34,108 nucleotides of DNA from Cryptobacterium sp. CAG:338 (GCA_000435475.1 FR896068.1:45058-79165); one strand, 5' to 3'. Shown: positions 8,680 to 17,716, numbered from the stretch's first letter. Program-made: numbers and translations. Notes: a model not told the origin generated them from the letters alone.

Positions 8680-9348
8680 ATGGAGTTTTTTGAATCATTA
8701 GTTCCTGTAGGGGTTGTATTGCTATGTTTGGCGGGAATAGTTGCTCTTATTGCGCTGGCATATTTTTTAATCTCGTTGGTTAAAACTATTCAGAGCACTA
8801 TGACCAAGGTAAATCCTCTGATGGATGAAACAAAAGAGGTGCTGTCCGAAGCAAAAGTTACTCTTGGTGAGGCTCGCGATGCGCTTGAAAAAGTTAAGCC
8901 TGCACTGGATCGTGTTGATCCGCTGATGGAGCGTCTTACGTTAACGGTAGATGCTGCTAATTTAGAAATAATGCGTGTAGATCAAATTCTTGAAGATGTT
9001 AATACCATTTCAGGAAATGTTTCTAAAGCGACTGAATCACTAGACACCATTACTTCAGTTCCGCTTGATGCGATTTCTTCTGTAACGGGTAAAATTCGTC
9101 AAAAGATAGCACCTTTTATGCAAAAAGAAGATTGTGTGGGAACCGTTGCTAATTCGGTCGACCAAAAACTTGATTGTGTTGAGGATAGGGTTGCCGATGC
9201 TCAAGCAAGGGCAGATGTTAAGCGTGCCGAACGTGATGAAGCTATCGCTCAAAGAAGTGCTGCGCAGGATCACTCGAATCGGATGTCATCAAGCTTAAAA
9301 GATGCTTTTTCTGCTCATATTTCATCTGACACAGAAACTCTTAACTAG
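8680..9348 (+). CDS. DUF948-type membrane-anchored coiled-coil protein
   Basis: A 222-aa protein with one N-terminal membrane helix (~10-34) followed by a long amphipathic helical stretch. Two related segments, VNPLMDETKEVL and VDPLMERLTLTV, suggest an internally repeated heptad coiled coil. This matches the DUF948 family of membrane proteins, whose function is poorly known. The last ~70 residues are charged and probably disordered (AQARADVKRAERDEA). A strong GGAGG lies 7-8 nt before the ATG. It follows rarA by 35 nt and is closed by the inverted repeat at 9379-9420. Confidence 0.75.
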   Translation: MEFFESLVPVGVVLLCLAGIVALIALAYFLISLVKTIQSTMTKVNPLMDETKEVLSEAKVTLGEARDALEKVKPALDRVDPLMERLTLTVDAANLEIMRVDQILEDVNTISGNVSKATESLDTITSVPLDAISSVTGKIRQKIAPFMQKEDCVGTVANSVDQKLDCVEDRVADAQARADVKRAERDEAIAQRSAAQDHSNRMSSSLKDAFSAHISSDTETLN

Positions 9349-9378
9349 TGAAATTATTGATAAGCAAAGTATTTTGGT

Positions 9379-9420
9379 CGTATAGATAGCTAAGCTCTCT
9401 TGAGTCAAGCTATCTATACG
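9379..9420. terminator. Long perfect hairpin, probable terminator
   Basis: CGTATAGATAGCT (9379-9391) is repeated as its exact reverse complement at 9408-9420, a 13-bp stem around a 16-nt loop that can form a small inner CTC/GAG stem. The downstream tract ATCTCTTATTTGT is only moderately U-rich. Its place between two genes fits a terminator; a protein-binding palindrome is possible. Confidence 0.5.
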
Positions 9421-9478
9421 ATCTCTTATTTGTAGGAGCCTTACAAAGGGCGATCGTCCAAGGAACAGGAAACCTTCT

Positions 9479-10753
9479 ATGTCTTTAAATGGACAAGATG
9501 CAAATAATTCGCTTCTGCGCGAAGAAGAAGTAAAGACGTTAAAGTCGCGTCGTAGGCTCTATACAGGCGTCTTTATTATCGTTCTTGCGATATTGCTGTA
9601 TCTAGCAGGACAAGTGCTCAACATCTTAGCGAGCCCCATTGCTATCATTGTTTGGACAACCATTATTGTGTTTTGCCTAAAGGGGCCTGTTAACAACCTA
9701 GAGAAAAAAGGATTACCGCGTGTTTGGGGTACCTGCATTTCTTTTCTTCTATTGGTCGTAGTGCTGGTGTTGCTGTTCTGGCTTCTCTTTTCTCCTTCTC
9801 TTGGTTTAGGGGGTCAGTTTGCTTCTCTGATTGAGACAATTCCTAGTCAAATAAATGATTTAACCCATTGGCTTAATCAAATGTATGATCAGTATTCCTA
9901 TATTTTCCAAGATGATCGTGTTAATTCCTGGATTAACGATACACTTAGTGCTATTGGAGGCTGGTTTTCTTCAATTGCAAGTGTAAGTGCTGAAGGCGTG
10001 GTGAACGCAGGTTCGAGTGTTGCTAACACCGCTTTGATTATTGGTTTTTCCCTGGTTGTTTCTTTCTGGGTTTTGATAGAACTTCCTGCTCTTGGACGCG
10101 AAATCAAGCGTTTGTTTGGTCCTCGTTATCAGGATGATCTTAATATTATTTATTTGACGGGGACTCGTGTAATGGGTGGCTATATCAAAGGAACCCTTTT
10201 ACAATGCCTCTTGATTGGCGTTGGCTGCGGAATTGGTTATGCGGTAATGGGTATTCCGAGTGCTGCTGCGCTGGGTGTTATTACGGGTCTTTTGAATATC
10301 ATTCCCGTTATTGGTCCGTGGCTTGGTGGAGCAGTTGCTGCGTTGATTAGCTTGTTTGTAAGCCCTCTTATTGCACTTATTTCGCTTATCTATACCATTG
10401 TTGTTCAGCAGGTGGTTTACACCTTCATATCTCCTAAGATCATGGGTAATTCAGTTGATATTCATCCTGCCTTGGTCATCCTTGCTTTGATGACTGGATC
10501 TGCTCTTGGATTTGCGGTAAGTGGGTTTTTGGGAAGCATCGTTGGTATGCTGGTTTCTATTCCTGCTGTTGCTGCCGCAAAGTCGCTTTTTGTCTATTAC
10601 TTCGAGAAAAAAACGGGTCGTATTATCGTTTCGGAAGACGGTGTTATCTTCAAAGGAGAGCCATCTGGTACTGAAGTAAATCCTGTGGCCGACGCAACGG
10701 GTGAATTTTATGTACCTGAAATAACTCCTCTACAGGGTAAGCATCGTAAATGA
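9479..10753 (+). CDS. AI-2E family transporter (YhhQ/PerM-type permease)
   Basis: Polytopic inner-membrane protein of 424 aa. Helices are visible at ~28-50, 52-68 and 84-106, then a long extracytoplasmic helical segment (~110-185), then about five further helices. Family signatures include NIIPVIGPWLGG and the ISPKIMGNSVDIHPALVI-like segment near 322-340. Members include TqsA (autoinducer-2 export) and Na+/H+ antiporters, so the substrate cannot be told from sequence. ATG 9479 is preceded by AGGAA. It stands alone between the hairpin at 9379-9420 and alaS. The C-terminal ~45 residues are cytoplasmic and hydrophilic. Confidence 0.85.
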   Translation: MSLNGQDANNSLLREEEVKTLKSRRRLYTGVFIIVLAILLYLAGQVLNILASPIAIIVWTTIIVFCLKGPVNNLEKKGLPRVWGTCISFLLLVVVLVLLFWLLFSPSLGLGGQFASLIETIPSQINDLTHWLNQMYDQYSYIFQDDRVNSWINDTLSAIGGWFSSIASVSAEGVVNAGSSVANTALIIGFSLVVSFWVLIELPALGREIKRLFGPRYQDDLNIIYLTGTRVMGGYIKGTLLQCLLIGVGCGIGYAVMGIPSAAALGVITGLLNIIPVIGPWLGGAVAALISLFVSPLIALISLIYTIVVQQVVYTFISPKIMGNSVDIHPALVILALMTGSALGFAVSGFLGSIVGMLVSIPAVAAAKSLFVYYFEKKTGRIIVSEDGVIFKGEPSGTEVNPVADATGEFYVPEITPLQGKHRK

Positions 10754-10817
10754 TATGATGAACGTTTGTGTATGAGAAATAAATTGCAAGAGCTAGTAGA
10801 CGAATAGGATTTTGCAC

Positions 10818-13514
10818 ATGAAATATATGACTTCTGCTGAAATTCGAGAGAAGTATTTGTCCTTTTTTGAAGAAAAAGGTATGAAACGCATGCCTTCTTC
10901 TTCACTGATTCCTGACGATCCTTCGTTGCTTCTTACCAGTGCTGGAATGGTTCAATTTAAGCCCTATTTTCTTCATCAAAAAGAATTAGATCCTGCCTAT
11001 ATTGGTACTACTACCGTACAAAAATGCGTACGCACCAATGATATTGACATTATTGGTACTACGGGTAGACATCAAAGCTTCTTTGAAATGTTGGGCAATT
11101 TTAGCTTTGGTAAATATTTCAAGAAAGAAATGTGTGCCTGGGCCTACGAGTTTTCTACAGAGGTTTTAGAGCTTCCTGCAGAAAAACTTTATTTCACGGT
11201 ATTTGAAGATGATGATGAGACTATCGAGATTTGGAAAAGCCTTGGAGTACCTGAGGATCATATCTCGAAACTAGGAGAAGAAGACAATTTCTGGCGTGCA
11301 GGACCTACGGGACCATGTGGCCCATGTTCTGAACTTTATTACGATCAGGGTCCTGAAGTAGGATGCGGAAAGCCTGATTGTAAGCCTGGTTGTGACTGCG
11401 ACCGCTTCTTGGAATACTGGAACTTGGTCTTTACACAGTTTGATGGCCAAGAAGACGGAACACTTGCTCCTCTTAAGACAAAAAATATCGATACCGGTAT
11501 GGGCTTAGAGCGTATTGCAGGAATTATGCAGGGCGTCACGAATAATTACGATACGGATGTTTTGCGTTCTCTTGTTGCAGTAGGCGAGCGTCTATCTGGT
11601 ATTGAATATGGCACCAATCCTGATGTTGACTTATCGTTGCGCATTATCGCTGATCATAGTCGTGCAATTACCTTCATGATTGCTGATGGTATTTTGCCTT
11701 CAAATGAAGGACGCGGATACGTTCTTCGTCGTTTACTGCGTCGAGCAATTATGAAGGCACATCTTATCGGTATTGAAGGAAACTTCTTAAATGAATATGT
11801 TGACGAGATTGTTCGTCTTATGGGTCATGTGTATCCTGAAATTGTTGAAAACCGAGAACTTGAACGTCGCTTAATTACTGCAGAAGAAGATCGCTTTGGT
11901 TCCACCTTGCGTCAAGGTCGTGCATTCTTAGAAGAGGAGCTCAAAGCGTTAGATGGTAAGGTTTTGGCAGGAGAAAAAGCCTTTACGCTTCATGATACCT
12001 ATGGGTTCCCCGTTGAAATCACAAGCGAAATTTGTGCTGATGCGGGCGTGAGTGTAGATATGGATGGGTTCGAACGCTGCATGCAAGAGCAGCGTGACCG
12101 CGCTCGTGCAGCAGGAGCAAAAGATGCTGAGGCAGCTTGGTCAACCTATGGCGGAATTCATGCAGAGGTTCTCAAAGAGGTAGGTCCTACGAATTTCGTA
12201 GGTTATGAAAATCTCAATTCTGAAGCTCAAGTTGTGGCACTTATCAAAGAGGGTGAACGAGTAGAAACTGCTTCAGCAGGTGAAAATGTCGAAATTATTC
12301 TCGATACCACTTCTTTTTATGCTGAAATGGGCGGCGAAGTTGGTGATACGGGAACTATTTTCTCCAATGCAGGTGTTGTTGCTGAGGTTAATGACACCAA
12401 GGCTCCTGAAAAAGGTTTAGTTTGCCACTATGCCACGATCGCAAAAGGTAATCTTTCTGTAGGAGAAAGTGTTACTGCTTCGGTCGATGCCAAGAGAAGA
12501 GCGGCAATCACGCGTAATCACACCGCAACGCATATTCTTCATGCTTCTTTGCGTAAGGTACTCGGAGATCATGTAACTCAGGCGGGAAGTTATGTCGGTC
12601 CTGATCGTCTTCGTTTTGACTTTACTCATTTTGAAGCGCTTACTCCTGAACAAATCAGTGCGATCGAACAGCTCGCAAACGAAGAAATTATGAAGGCTGT
12701 TTCGATGCATATTTATGAGACTTCACTTGATGAGGCTCGAGCTTCTGGTGTTATGGCGCTTTTTGGCGAGAAGTATGGTGAAAAGGTTCGAGTTGTAGAA
12801 GCTGGAGAGTTTTCGCGCGAGCTTTGCGGTGGATGTCATGTTGGAAATACCGCTGAAATTGGCTTCTTAAAGATTCTTGGTGAATCAAGCATAGGTTCAA
12901 ACACTCGTCGTATTGAAGCGGTTACGAGCTATGGCGCTTTGGAATACGTTAACAGTATCGAGCGTGAACTAAAAGCTGCTGCTTCTGAGCTTAAAGCTCC
13001 TCTCTTTGAGGTTTCACAACGCGCTGCTGCTAATTTGAAAGCGTTGAAAGAACTGCAGCATGAAGCAAAACATAATAAGGGACTCGTATCCGATGACGGC
13101 ATTTCCTCTCTTCTCGAGAGTGCAGTTGCTTCTAAGGATGGCTATCCTGTTGTAATTTCGCGTTGCGAGGTGCACGATGGTGGACAAATGCGAAATCTTT
13201 GGGATGTTATTCGTTCTCGTATGACAAAGCCAGGTGCCGTAGTACTTGCAGCGGTAAAAGACGATCGTCCAATATTAATGGCTGCTGGCAGTGATGAAGC
13301 GGTGGCAGCCGGATTTAATGCAGGAGCCGTAATTAAGGCAATTGCGCCTTGTGTTAAAGGCGGCGGTGGAGGAAAACCCGGGGCGGTGGAGGAAAACCCG
13401 CTATGGCTCAGGCGGGAGGCAAAGATGCCTCTGGTATTGATGCTGCACTCGCTGCTGCAAAAGAGATGCTGCTCTCGTAGAAATAACAAATATCGAGTTT
13501 TGACTTTGGAATAA
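10818..13514 (+). CDS. alaS: Alanyl-tRNA synthetase with frameshifted C terminus
   Basis: Charges tRNA-Ala. Class II core motifs are intact (GRHQSFFEMLGNFSFG, GPTGPCGPCSELYYDQG), as are the editing-domain zinc ligands H568-x3-H572 (HTATH) and C670-x3-H674 (CGGCH). A Cys-rich insert CGKPDCKPGCDCD follows the catalytic motif, as is common. ATG 10818 is chosen over TTG 10812 and ATG 10827 because TAGGA ends 8 nt before it. The reading frame is normal up to P854 in the glycine-rich motif GGGGGKP. A 20-bp tandem duplication (13361-13400) then shifts the frame: 44 unrelated residues (Arg/Leu/Cys-rich) replace the expected AMAQAGGKDASGIDAALA and its tail, which ended at TAG 13478-13480. Removing one copy restores a standard 880-aa protein. 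Confidence 0.93.
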   Translation: MKYMTSAEIREKYLSFFEEKGMKRMPSSSLIPDDPSLLLTSAGMVQFKPYFLHQKELDPAYIGTTTVQKCVRTNDIDIIGTTGRHQSFFEMLGNFSFGKYFKKEMCAWAYEFSTEVLELPAEKLYFTVFEDDDETIEIWKSLGVPEDHISKLGEEDNFWRAGPTGPCGPCSELYYDQGPEVGCGKPDCKPGCDCDRFLEYWNLVFTQFDGQEDGTLAPLKTKNIDTGMGLERIAGIMQGVTNNYDTDVLRSLVAVGERLSGIEYGTNPDVDLSLRIIADHSRAITFMIADGILPSNEGRGYVLRRLLRRAIMKAHLIGIEGNFLNEYVDEIVRLMGHVYPEIVENRELERRLITAEEDRFGSTLRQGRAFLEEELKALDGKVLAGEKAFTLHDTYGFPVEITSEICADAGVSVDMDGFERCMQEQRDRARAAGAKDAEAAWSTYGGIHAEVLKEVGPTNFVGYENLNSEAQVVALIKEGERVETASAGENVEIILDTTSFYAEMGGEVGDTGTIFSNAGVVAEVNDTKAPEKGLVCHYATIAKGNLSVGESVTASVDAKRRAAITRNHTATHILHASLRKVLGDHVTQAGSYVGPDRLRFDFTHFEALTPEQISAIEQLANEEIMKAVSMHIYETSLDEARASGVMALFGEKYGEKVRVVEAGEFSRELCGGCHVGNTAEIGFLKILGESSIGSNTRRIEAVTSYGALEYVNSIERELKAAASELKAPLFEVSQRAAANLKALKELQHEAKHNKGLVSDDGISSLLESAVASKDGYPVVISRCEVHDGGQMRNLWDVIRSRMTKPGAVVLAAVKDDRPILMAAGSDEAVAAGFNAGAVIKAIAPCVKGGGGGKPGAVEENPLWLRREAKMPLVLMLHSLLQKRCCSRRNNKYRVLTLE
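13361..13400 (+). repeat. 20-bp tandem duplication inside alaS
   Basis: Copies 13361-13380 and 13381-13400 agree at 19 of 20 positions (they differ only in the first base, C versus G). Because 20 is not a multiple of three, the second copy shifts the frame of alaS within its last 30 codons. Confidence 0.95.
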
Positions 13515-13534
13515 ACTAGGGGAGGTTTAAATCC

Positions 13535-13972
13535 TTGCGAATAATGGCGCTTGATATTGGCGAGGTTCGTTGCGGTATTGCTATAAGCGACCCTATGGAG
13601 CGTATTGCTTCCCCTTTGTGTGTGTTGCCAACCGCCGAAGTAAAAGCACACGCTGCATCATTTCGGCGGATTTGCCAGGACTGGGAACCTGAACTGATCG
13701 TTTCAGGTTTACCCCTTTCTTTAAATGGAGAGACAGGAGTGCAAGCCCAAACCTGTAAAGAGGTTGCTTATCAGGTAGCCAAAAATCTTCACTTGCCTTT
13801 AGAATTTTCAGATGAGCGTTTAAGTTCATCTGAAGCTAAGCGGGTATTACGAGAAGAAGGTCTTTCTGAAAAGCAGATGCGTGGAAAAGTTGATATGATT
13901 GCTGCGTCATTGTTTTTACAGTCTTGGCTCGATGCTCGACAAGCTCATAGTGATGAAAGGAATAAGGAATGA
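13535..13972 (+). CDS. ruvX: RuvX/YqgF Holliday-junction-resolvase-like protein
   Basis: A 145-aa RNase H-fold protein implicated in processing of 16S pre-rRNA ends and recombination. The N-terminal RIMALDIGEVRCGIAISDP carries the first catalytic Asp; DERLSSSEAKRVL and KVDMIAASLFLQSWL supply the later acidic positions. The start is TTG 13535: GGGGAGG at 13519-13525 is 9 nt away, whereas the in-frame ATG 13544 would be 18 nt away. It lies just after alaS, the usual order in Actinomycetota and Firmicutes, and overlaps mltG by 4 nt (ATGA). Confidence 0.93.
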   Translation: MRIMALDIGEVRCGIAISDPMERIASPLCVLPTAEVKAHAASFRRICQDWEPELIVSGLPLSLNGETGVQAQTCKEVAYQVAKNLHLPLEFSDERLSSSEAKRVLREEGLSEKQMRGKVDMIAASLFLQSWLDARQAHSDERNKE

Positions 13973-15129
13973 CGCCTCGTAAGGTTACTTATTCTCGAAG
14001 GCCTAATCATGCGGCTCGTGCTGCTCATGCGAGAGGTGAAAAAGCTTTTAGGACTTATGATACTTCTGCAATTCGCCCAAAAAAGTCAAAGACCCCTCTA
14101 ATTGCCGCAATCGTTGTATTGCTTATTATTATCGTTGCGGCAGTAGCTTTGTTTGCAAATGCAAGCTGCGCCCAAGCAAATCCGAATATGGTTGATGAAG
14201 GACAAACAGTAACGGTTGAAATCGAAGACGGTTCAACCGTTTCTTCTATTTCGCAGATCCTTTATGACGCTGGTCTTATTGAGCGTATGAGCGATTTTGA
14301 ATCGGCGGTTAATGCTCAAGGAGCAGCTTCTTCGCTTAAATCGGGAATATATAATTTTACGGGCGGAATGAGTAATGATGACATTGTTCGGTCTTTAGTT
14401 GCGGGTCCGTCTTCCACGACAGCGGGATTGACAATTCCAGAAGGGGCAACACTTGACACTATTGCAACCTTAGTTGAGCAGGCATATGGCGGTTCAATTT
14501 CTGCTGATCAGTTTAAGGATGCTGCTAGTTCAACTGAGCCCTATGTTGATGATTATCCTTTCTTAAGCGAATCTACCACTGGTTCGTTAGAGGGCTTTCT
14601 CTTTCCAAAAACTTATGAGCTCCTTATTAATGCCACTCCTGAACAGGTAGTACGTCAAATGCTTTCTCAGTATCAGGATGAAATTAATACCCTTGATTAT
14701 TCATATGTAGAAAATCAAGGTATGACTCACTATGATGCCCTTGTTTTAGCTTCAATAGTTGAGAAAGAGGCGACTGATGATACTCGAACAAAAGTTGCTG
14801 CTGTTTTTTATAACCGCTTGTTAAACGAGGGTGATCCCTCTTATGGAACCTTAGGAAGCGATGCAACAACTGCCTATGAGGTAGGTGACAACTTAGACTC
14901 GTATGACTGGTCAACCGAAAGTCCTTACAATACACGCGTTACAAAAGGACTTCCTCCTACTCCTATTTGTTCGCCTAGTTTAGATTCTCTGCAAGCGGTT
15001 TGTTCCCCTGAGCCAAATTTCCAAGACTATTATTTCTTCTCTTTCTGGCCTAATGAACAAGGTCAAATCGAGTACTTCTTTGACAAAACTTATGATGAAC
15101 ATCAGCAAACCATTGCAAATCATTCATAA
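13969..15129 (+). CDS. mltG: Endolytic peptidoglycan transglycosylase MltG (YceG-like)
   Basis: Membrane-anchored lytic transglycosylase that cleaves nascent glycan strands. The 386-aa protein has a basic cytoplasmic N terminus (1-42), one membrane helix (~43-64) and an extracytoplasmic YceG domain. A LysM-like subdomain (VEIEDGSTVSSISQILYDAG) comes first. The catalytic region LASIVEKEA has its conserved glutamates at 265 and 267. The NTRVTKGLPPTPICSPS stretch and the final FFSFWPNEQGQIEYFFDKT stretch are family signatures. The start overlaps the ruvX stop (ATGA), so they are coupled. Confidence 0.93.
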   Translation: MTPRKVTYSRRPNHAARAAHARGEKAFRTYDTSAIRPKKSKTPLIAAIVVLLIIIVAAVALFANASCAQANPNMVDEGQTVTVEIEDGSTVSSISQILYDAGLIERMSDFESAVNAQGAASSLKSGIYNFTGGMSNDDIVRSLVAGPSSTTAGLTIPEGATLDTIATLVEQAYGGSISADQFKDAASSTEPYVDDYPFLSESTTGSLEGFLFPKTYELLINATPEQVVRQMLSQYQDEINTLDYSYVENQGMTHYDALVLASIVEKEATDDTRTKVAAVFYNRLLNEGDPSYGTLGSDATTAYEVGDNLDSYDWSTESPYNTRVTKGLPPTPICSPSLDSLQAVCSPEPNFQDYYFFSFWPNEQGQIEYFFDKTYDEHQQTIANHS

Positions 15130-15143
15130 GGTCTAGAAATGAT

Positions 15144-15686
15144 ATGCCTTTATTCAAGCCAGACAGATATTTTTCTCGGATAAGCTCTATCGATATACGC
15201 TTTGATCTGATTGATCAGGGGTTTAATGCGGTACTTCTTGATGTGGATAACACGATTTTATCGCGCAGTGACCATGAGGTTCCTCATGATGTTTTGCTAT
15301 GGCTAAGTAAATTGAAACACTCACATGTTTCTGCGTGTTTGCTTTCCAATAATTTTCACTCTCATGTTTTCGACTTAGCAGACAAGCTTGATTTACCCAT
15401 TGTTGCAAAAGCCCTTAAACCGCTTCCGCAAGGTTTTTTAATGGCGTGTCGCAAGATAAGAGCCGATCGTGGCAAGACGGTTATGATAGGCGATCAGCTT
15501 TCTACTGATATTTTAGGTGCTCATCTGGTAGGAATAACGGGCTATCTTGTTTGTCCGCTTGTAGAAGAAGATTTGAAGCATACGGTATTTGTCCGTAACA
15601 TTGAACGTATAGTTATTGCTGATCAAGAACCTGAGGGGGCTCGAGCGTGCGAAACCTCACCTTTATCGCAACGCCGGATATCGTAA
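15144..15686 (+). CDS. yqeG: YqeG-family HAD phosphatase
   Basis: A 180-aa HAD-superfamily hydrolase of subfamily IIIA, like B. subtilis YqeG. HAD motif I is DVDNT 33-37, motif II is LLSNN, motif III/IV is KALKPLP followed by MIGDQLSTDI. The substrate is unknown for the family; related proteins dephosphorylate phosphatidylglycerophosphate in some lineages. ATG 15144 is used; ATG 15139 is in another frame. Its 3' end overlaps the next gene by 40 nt, so the last ~13 residues are coded in two frames. In many Gram-positives yqeG sits directly upstream of aroE, as here. Confidence 0.88.
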   Translation: MPLFKPDRYFSRISSIDIRFDLIDQGFNAVLLDVDNTILSRSDHEVPHDVLLWLSKLKHSHVSACLLSNNFHSHVFDLADKLDLPIVAKALKPLPQGFLMACRKIRADRGKTVMIGDQLSTDILGAHLVGITGYLVCPLVEEDLKHTVFVRNIERIVIADQEPEGARACETSPLSQRRIS

Positions 15687-16489
15687 ATCAATCATCGCGT
15701 TTTAGACGGGCGTTCATGAGTAAAACTGCAGTATGGAGTGTTGCCATAAAGGAGTGCTCTACTCTCGAAGAGGCGCAGACGGTACTTGAACAAAAAGATC
15801 ATGCTTTTGTGGTTGCTCCCGCTTTTAGGTCATTGCTATTTGAAACGGCAAGCGCGAAAGGGGCTTCATCTAAACTTTCTTTAGGGGCTGATCTCCGTTA
15901 TAGAGGTGGTTCGAACACCATTACGCTATCTCAGCTTGGACGAAGTGTGATTGATTGTTTAGAAGAAACTTTCATCCCTCTTTATGGAGCTAAAGTAGTT
16001 ATTTTTGGTTCAGGAAGCGCTGCTCTTGATATGGCGTATGAATGCTCTCGAGCAGGTGTTGATCTTGTTACTATTCTTGATGAAGATAAACTTCGTGCTC
16101 AGGAAAATCTTGATACCTTTTTGGAGATATTTGCGAAAAACCGCATGTCAATTCTTGATACCGACCAGGCTCGTACCGGACATCTAAGCGCTACAAGGGC
16201 TTATGAGCACACAAATTTTTCGTATGGTTCTTTTAACGCCTTAAAATCAATTCATGAAGCTGATATTTGTATTTCGTTTGCTTCGACACATGAGATTCTT
16301 CCTGATTACTCGAAAGCCTTGCGTTCTTCGCAAATTGTTTGTGATCCTTGGGGGAGATCGGATGCCTTAATGTTACAGGCATTGGAAAATGGATGCGATT
16401 TGGTGCCAAGTGAGCAGATCATGGATTACTGGGGTACCGCTTGTGCGAATCTTCTTATTGAATTTGGTAACGCTCAAACAGCTTTGTGA
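15647..16489 (+). CDS. Shikimate dehydrogenase-like protein, apparently lacking catalytic residues
   Basis: A 280-aa protein in the position of aroE. The C-terminal Rossmann fold is clear (VVIFGSGSAALDMAYE near 118-133, followed by ICISFAST, like INATS in AroE). The usual substrate-side motifs are not. The Lys-bearing NVTxPxK motif is replaced by FVVAPAFRS, the GxNTDG motif (catalytic Asp) reads GGSNTITL, and the SxSxxxHN motif is unrecognisable (NQSSRFRRAF). It may still bind NAD(P) and perhaps a shikimate-like ligand, but standard shikimate dehydrogenase activity is doubtful. GTG 15647 is supported by GAGGGGG 7 nt upstream; ATG 15716 is an alternative. It overlaps yqeG by 40 nt and precedes aroC. 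Confidence 0.7.
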   Translation: MRNLTFIATPDIVNQSSRFRRAFMSKTAVWSVAIKECSTLEEAQTVLEQKDHAFVVAPAFRSLLFETASAKGASSKLSLGADLRYRGGSNTITLSQLGRSVIDCLEETFIPLYGAKVVIFGSGSAALDMAYECSRAGVDLVTILDEDKLRAQENLDTFLEIFAKNRMSILDTDQARTGHLSATRAYEHTNFSYGSFNALKSIHEADICISFASTHEILPDYSKALRSSQIVCDPWGRSDALMLQALENGCDLVPSEQIMDYWGTACANLLIEFGNAQTAL

Positions 16490-16543
16490 TACTTTGCTAC
16501 AATTTATTCGTTTTAAGGGTTAAAGATTAAGGTTTATTCGCTT

Positions 16544-17716
16544 ATGGAATACATCACCGCAGGAGAAAGTCATGGACCTCAATTAAGTGCAATTGTTTCA
16601 GGGGTTCCAGCTGGTTTAGCAATTTCTGAAAAGGGCATTAATGCCGATTTAGCGCGTAGGCAAAGTGGATATGGCAGAGGTGGACGTCAAGCTATCGAAA
16701 AAGATACCGTTCAAATTACCTCAGGTGTTCGTTTTGGGATGACGCTTGGTTCACCTATTACTCTTACGGTTGTCAATCGCGACTGGCAAAACTGGACTGA
16801 CCGAATGGCTGTTTTTGGTGATATTCCGCAGGATTTAGTGCGTGAAGTTACTCCGCGACCTGGCCATGCCGACTTGCTGGGTATATTAAAAAACGATTTT
16901 GATGATTGTCGTAATGTTTTAGAGCGTTCTAGCGCACGAGAAACTACTATGCGTGTGGCTGCGGCGGGTATTGCTCGTGAATTTTTAGCTGAAGTTGGGG
17001 TAGAGATTTATTCCTATGTTACTTCGATCGGTTCTGCTTCTATGCAGGAGCGCAATCCTATGCAGGATGCCCTGTATTACAGCCCACTAGATATAGAAAT
17101 GAGTGAAGTGCGCTGCCCAGATGAAGCTGCATCGCAGCGTATGATGGATGCAATAGATGCGGCAAAAGCAAAGGGTGATTCCCTTGGAGGTACTTATCGA
17201 ATCGTTGTAACGGGCCTTTTACCTACCTTGGGAGGTTACGAAACACCTTCGAAACGCTTAACTTCTAGACTGGGCGCTGCACTATTTTCAATTCCCGCAA
17301 TGAAAGGTGTTGAGTTTGGCTTAGGGTTTGAAGCGGCGCGTCGTCCAGGTAGCAAGGTTCATGATGAAATAATTCTCGATGAGAAAAATGGCTTTGTTCG
17401 TAAAACAAACAATGCGGGTGGTCTTGAAGGTGGCATGACTACGGGAATGCCTCTGATTATCACTGTAGCCATGAAACCTATTCCTACCCTTACGATACCG
17501 CTTAATACCGTTAATCTCGATACGCTTGAGATAGCAGAAGCCTCGAAAGAACGGAGTGATACTTGCGCTGTTCCTGCGGCAGCGGTTGTTGGCGAATCGG
17601 AAGTTGCGTTGGTTTTAGCTAATGCGTATTTAGAAAAATTTGGCAGCGATAATATGACTGATATCAAAGCTAATATCGCTTCATTTAAAGAACGTATTAA
17701 GACCATGTCTCGATAA
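16544..17716 (+). CDS. aroC: Chorismate synthase
   Basis: Converts EPSP to chorismate using reduced FMN, the last step of the shikimate pathway. The 390-aa protein has all family signatures: AGESHGPQLSAIVSGVPAG at the N terminus, GGRQAIEKDTVQITSGVR, RPGHADLLG, RSSARETTMRVAAAGIA, the GGLEGGMTTGMPL stretch near 290, and RSDTCAVPAAAVVGE. It follows the AroE-like gene by 54 nt and is followed within 30 nt by aroK, forming an aroC-aroK-aroB run. Confidence 0.97.
   Translation: MEYITAGESHGPQLSAIVSGVPAGLAISEKGINADLARRQSGYGRGGRQAIEKDTVQITSGVRFGMTLGSPITLTVVNRDWQNWTDRMAVFGDIPQDLVREVTPRPGHADLLGILKNDFDDCRNVLERSSARETTMRVAAAGIAREFLAEVGVEIYSYVTSIGSASMQERNPMQDALYYSPLDIEMSEVRCPDEAASQRMMDAIDAAKAKGDSLGGTYRIVVTGLLPTLGGYETPSKRLTSRLGAALFSIPAMKGVEFGLGFEAARRPGSKVHDEIILDEKNGFVRKTNNAGGLEGGMTTGMPLIITVAMKPIPTLTIPLNTVNLDTLEIAEASKERSDTCAVPAAAVVGESEVALVLANAYLEKFGSDNMTDIKANIASFKERIKTMSR

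Noticed and set aside
10754..10817. T-box leader for alaS
   Set aside because: The gap is only ~64 nt with no T-box consensus or terminator; too short for a T-box.
13142..13651. 169-aa minus-strand ORF over the alaS end and ruvX
   Set aside because: The poly-proline and Ser/Thr-rich product is the antisense of the glycine-rich alaS motif and ruvX start; no independent support.
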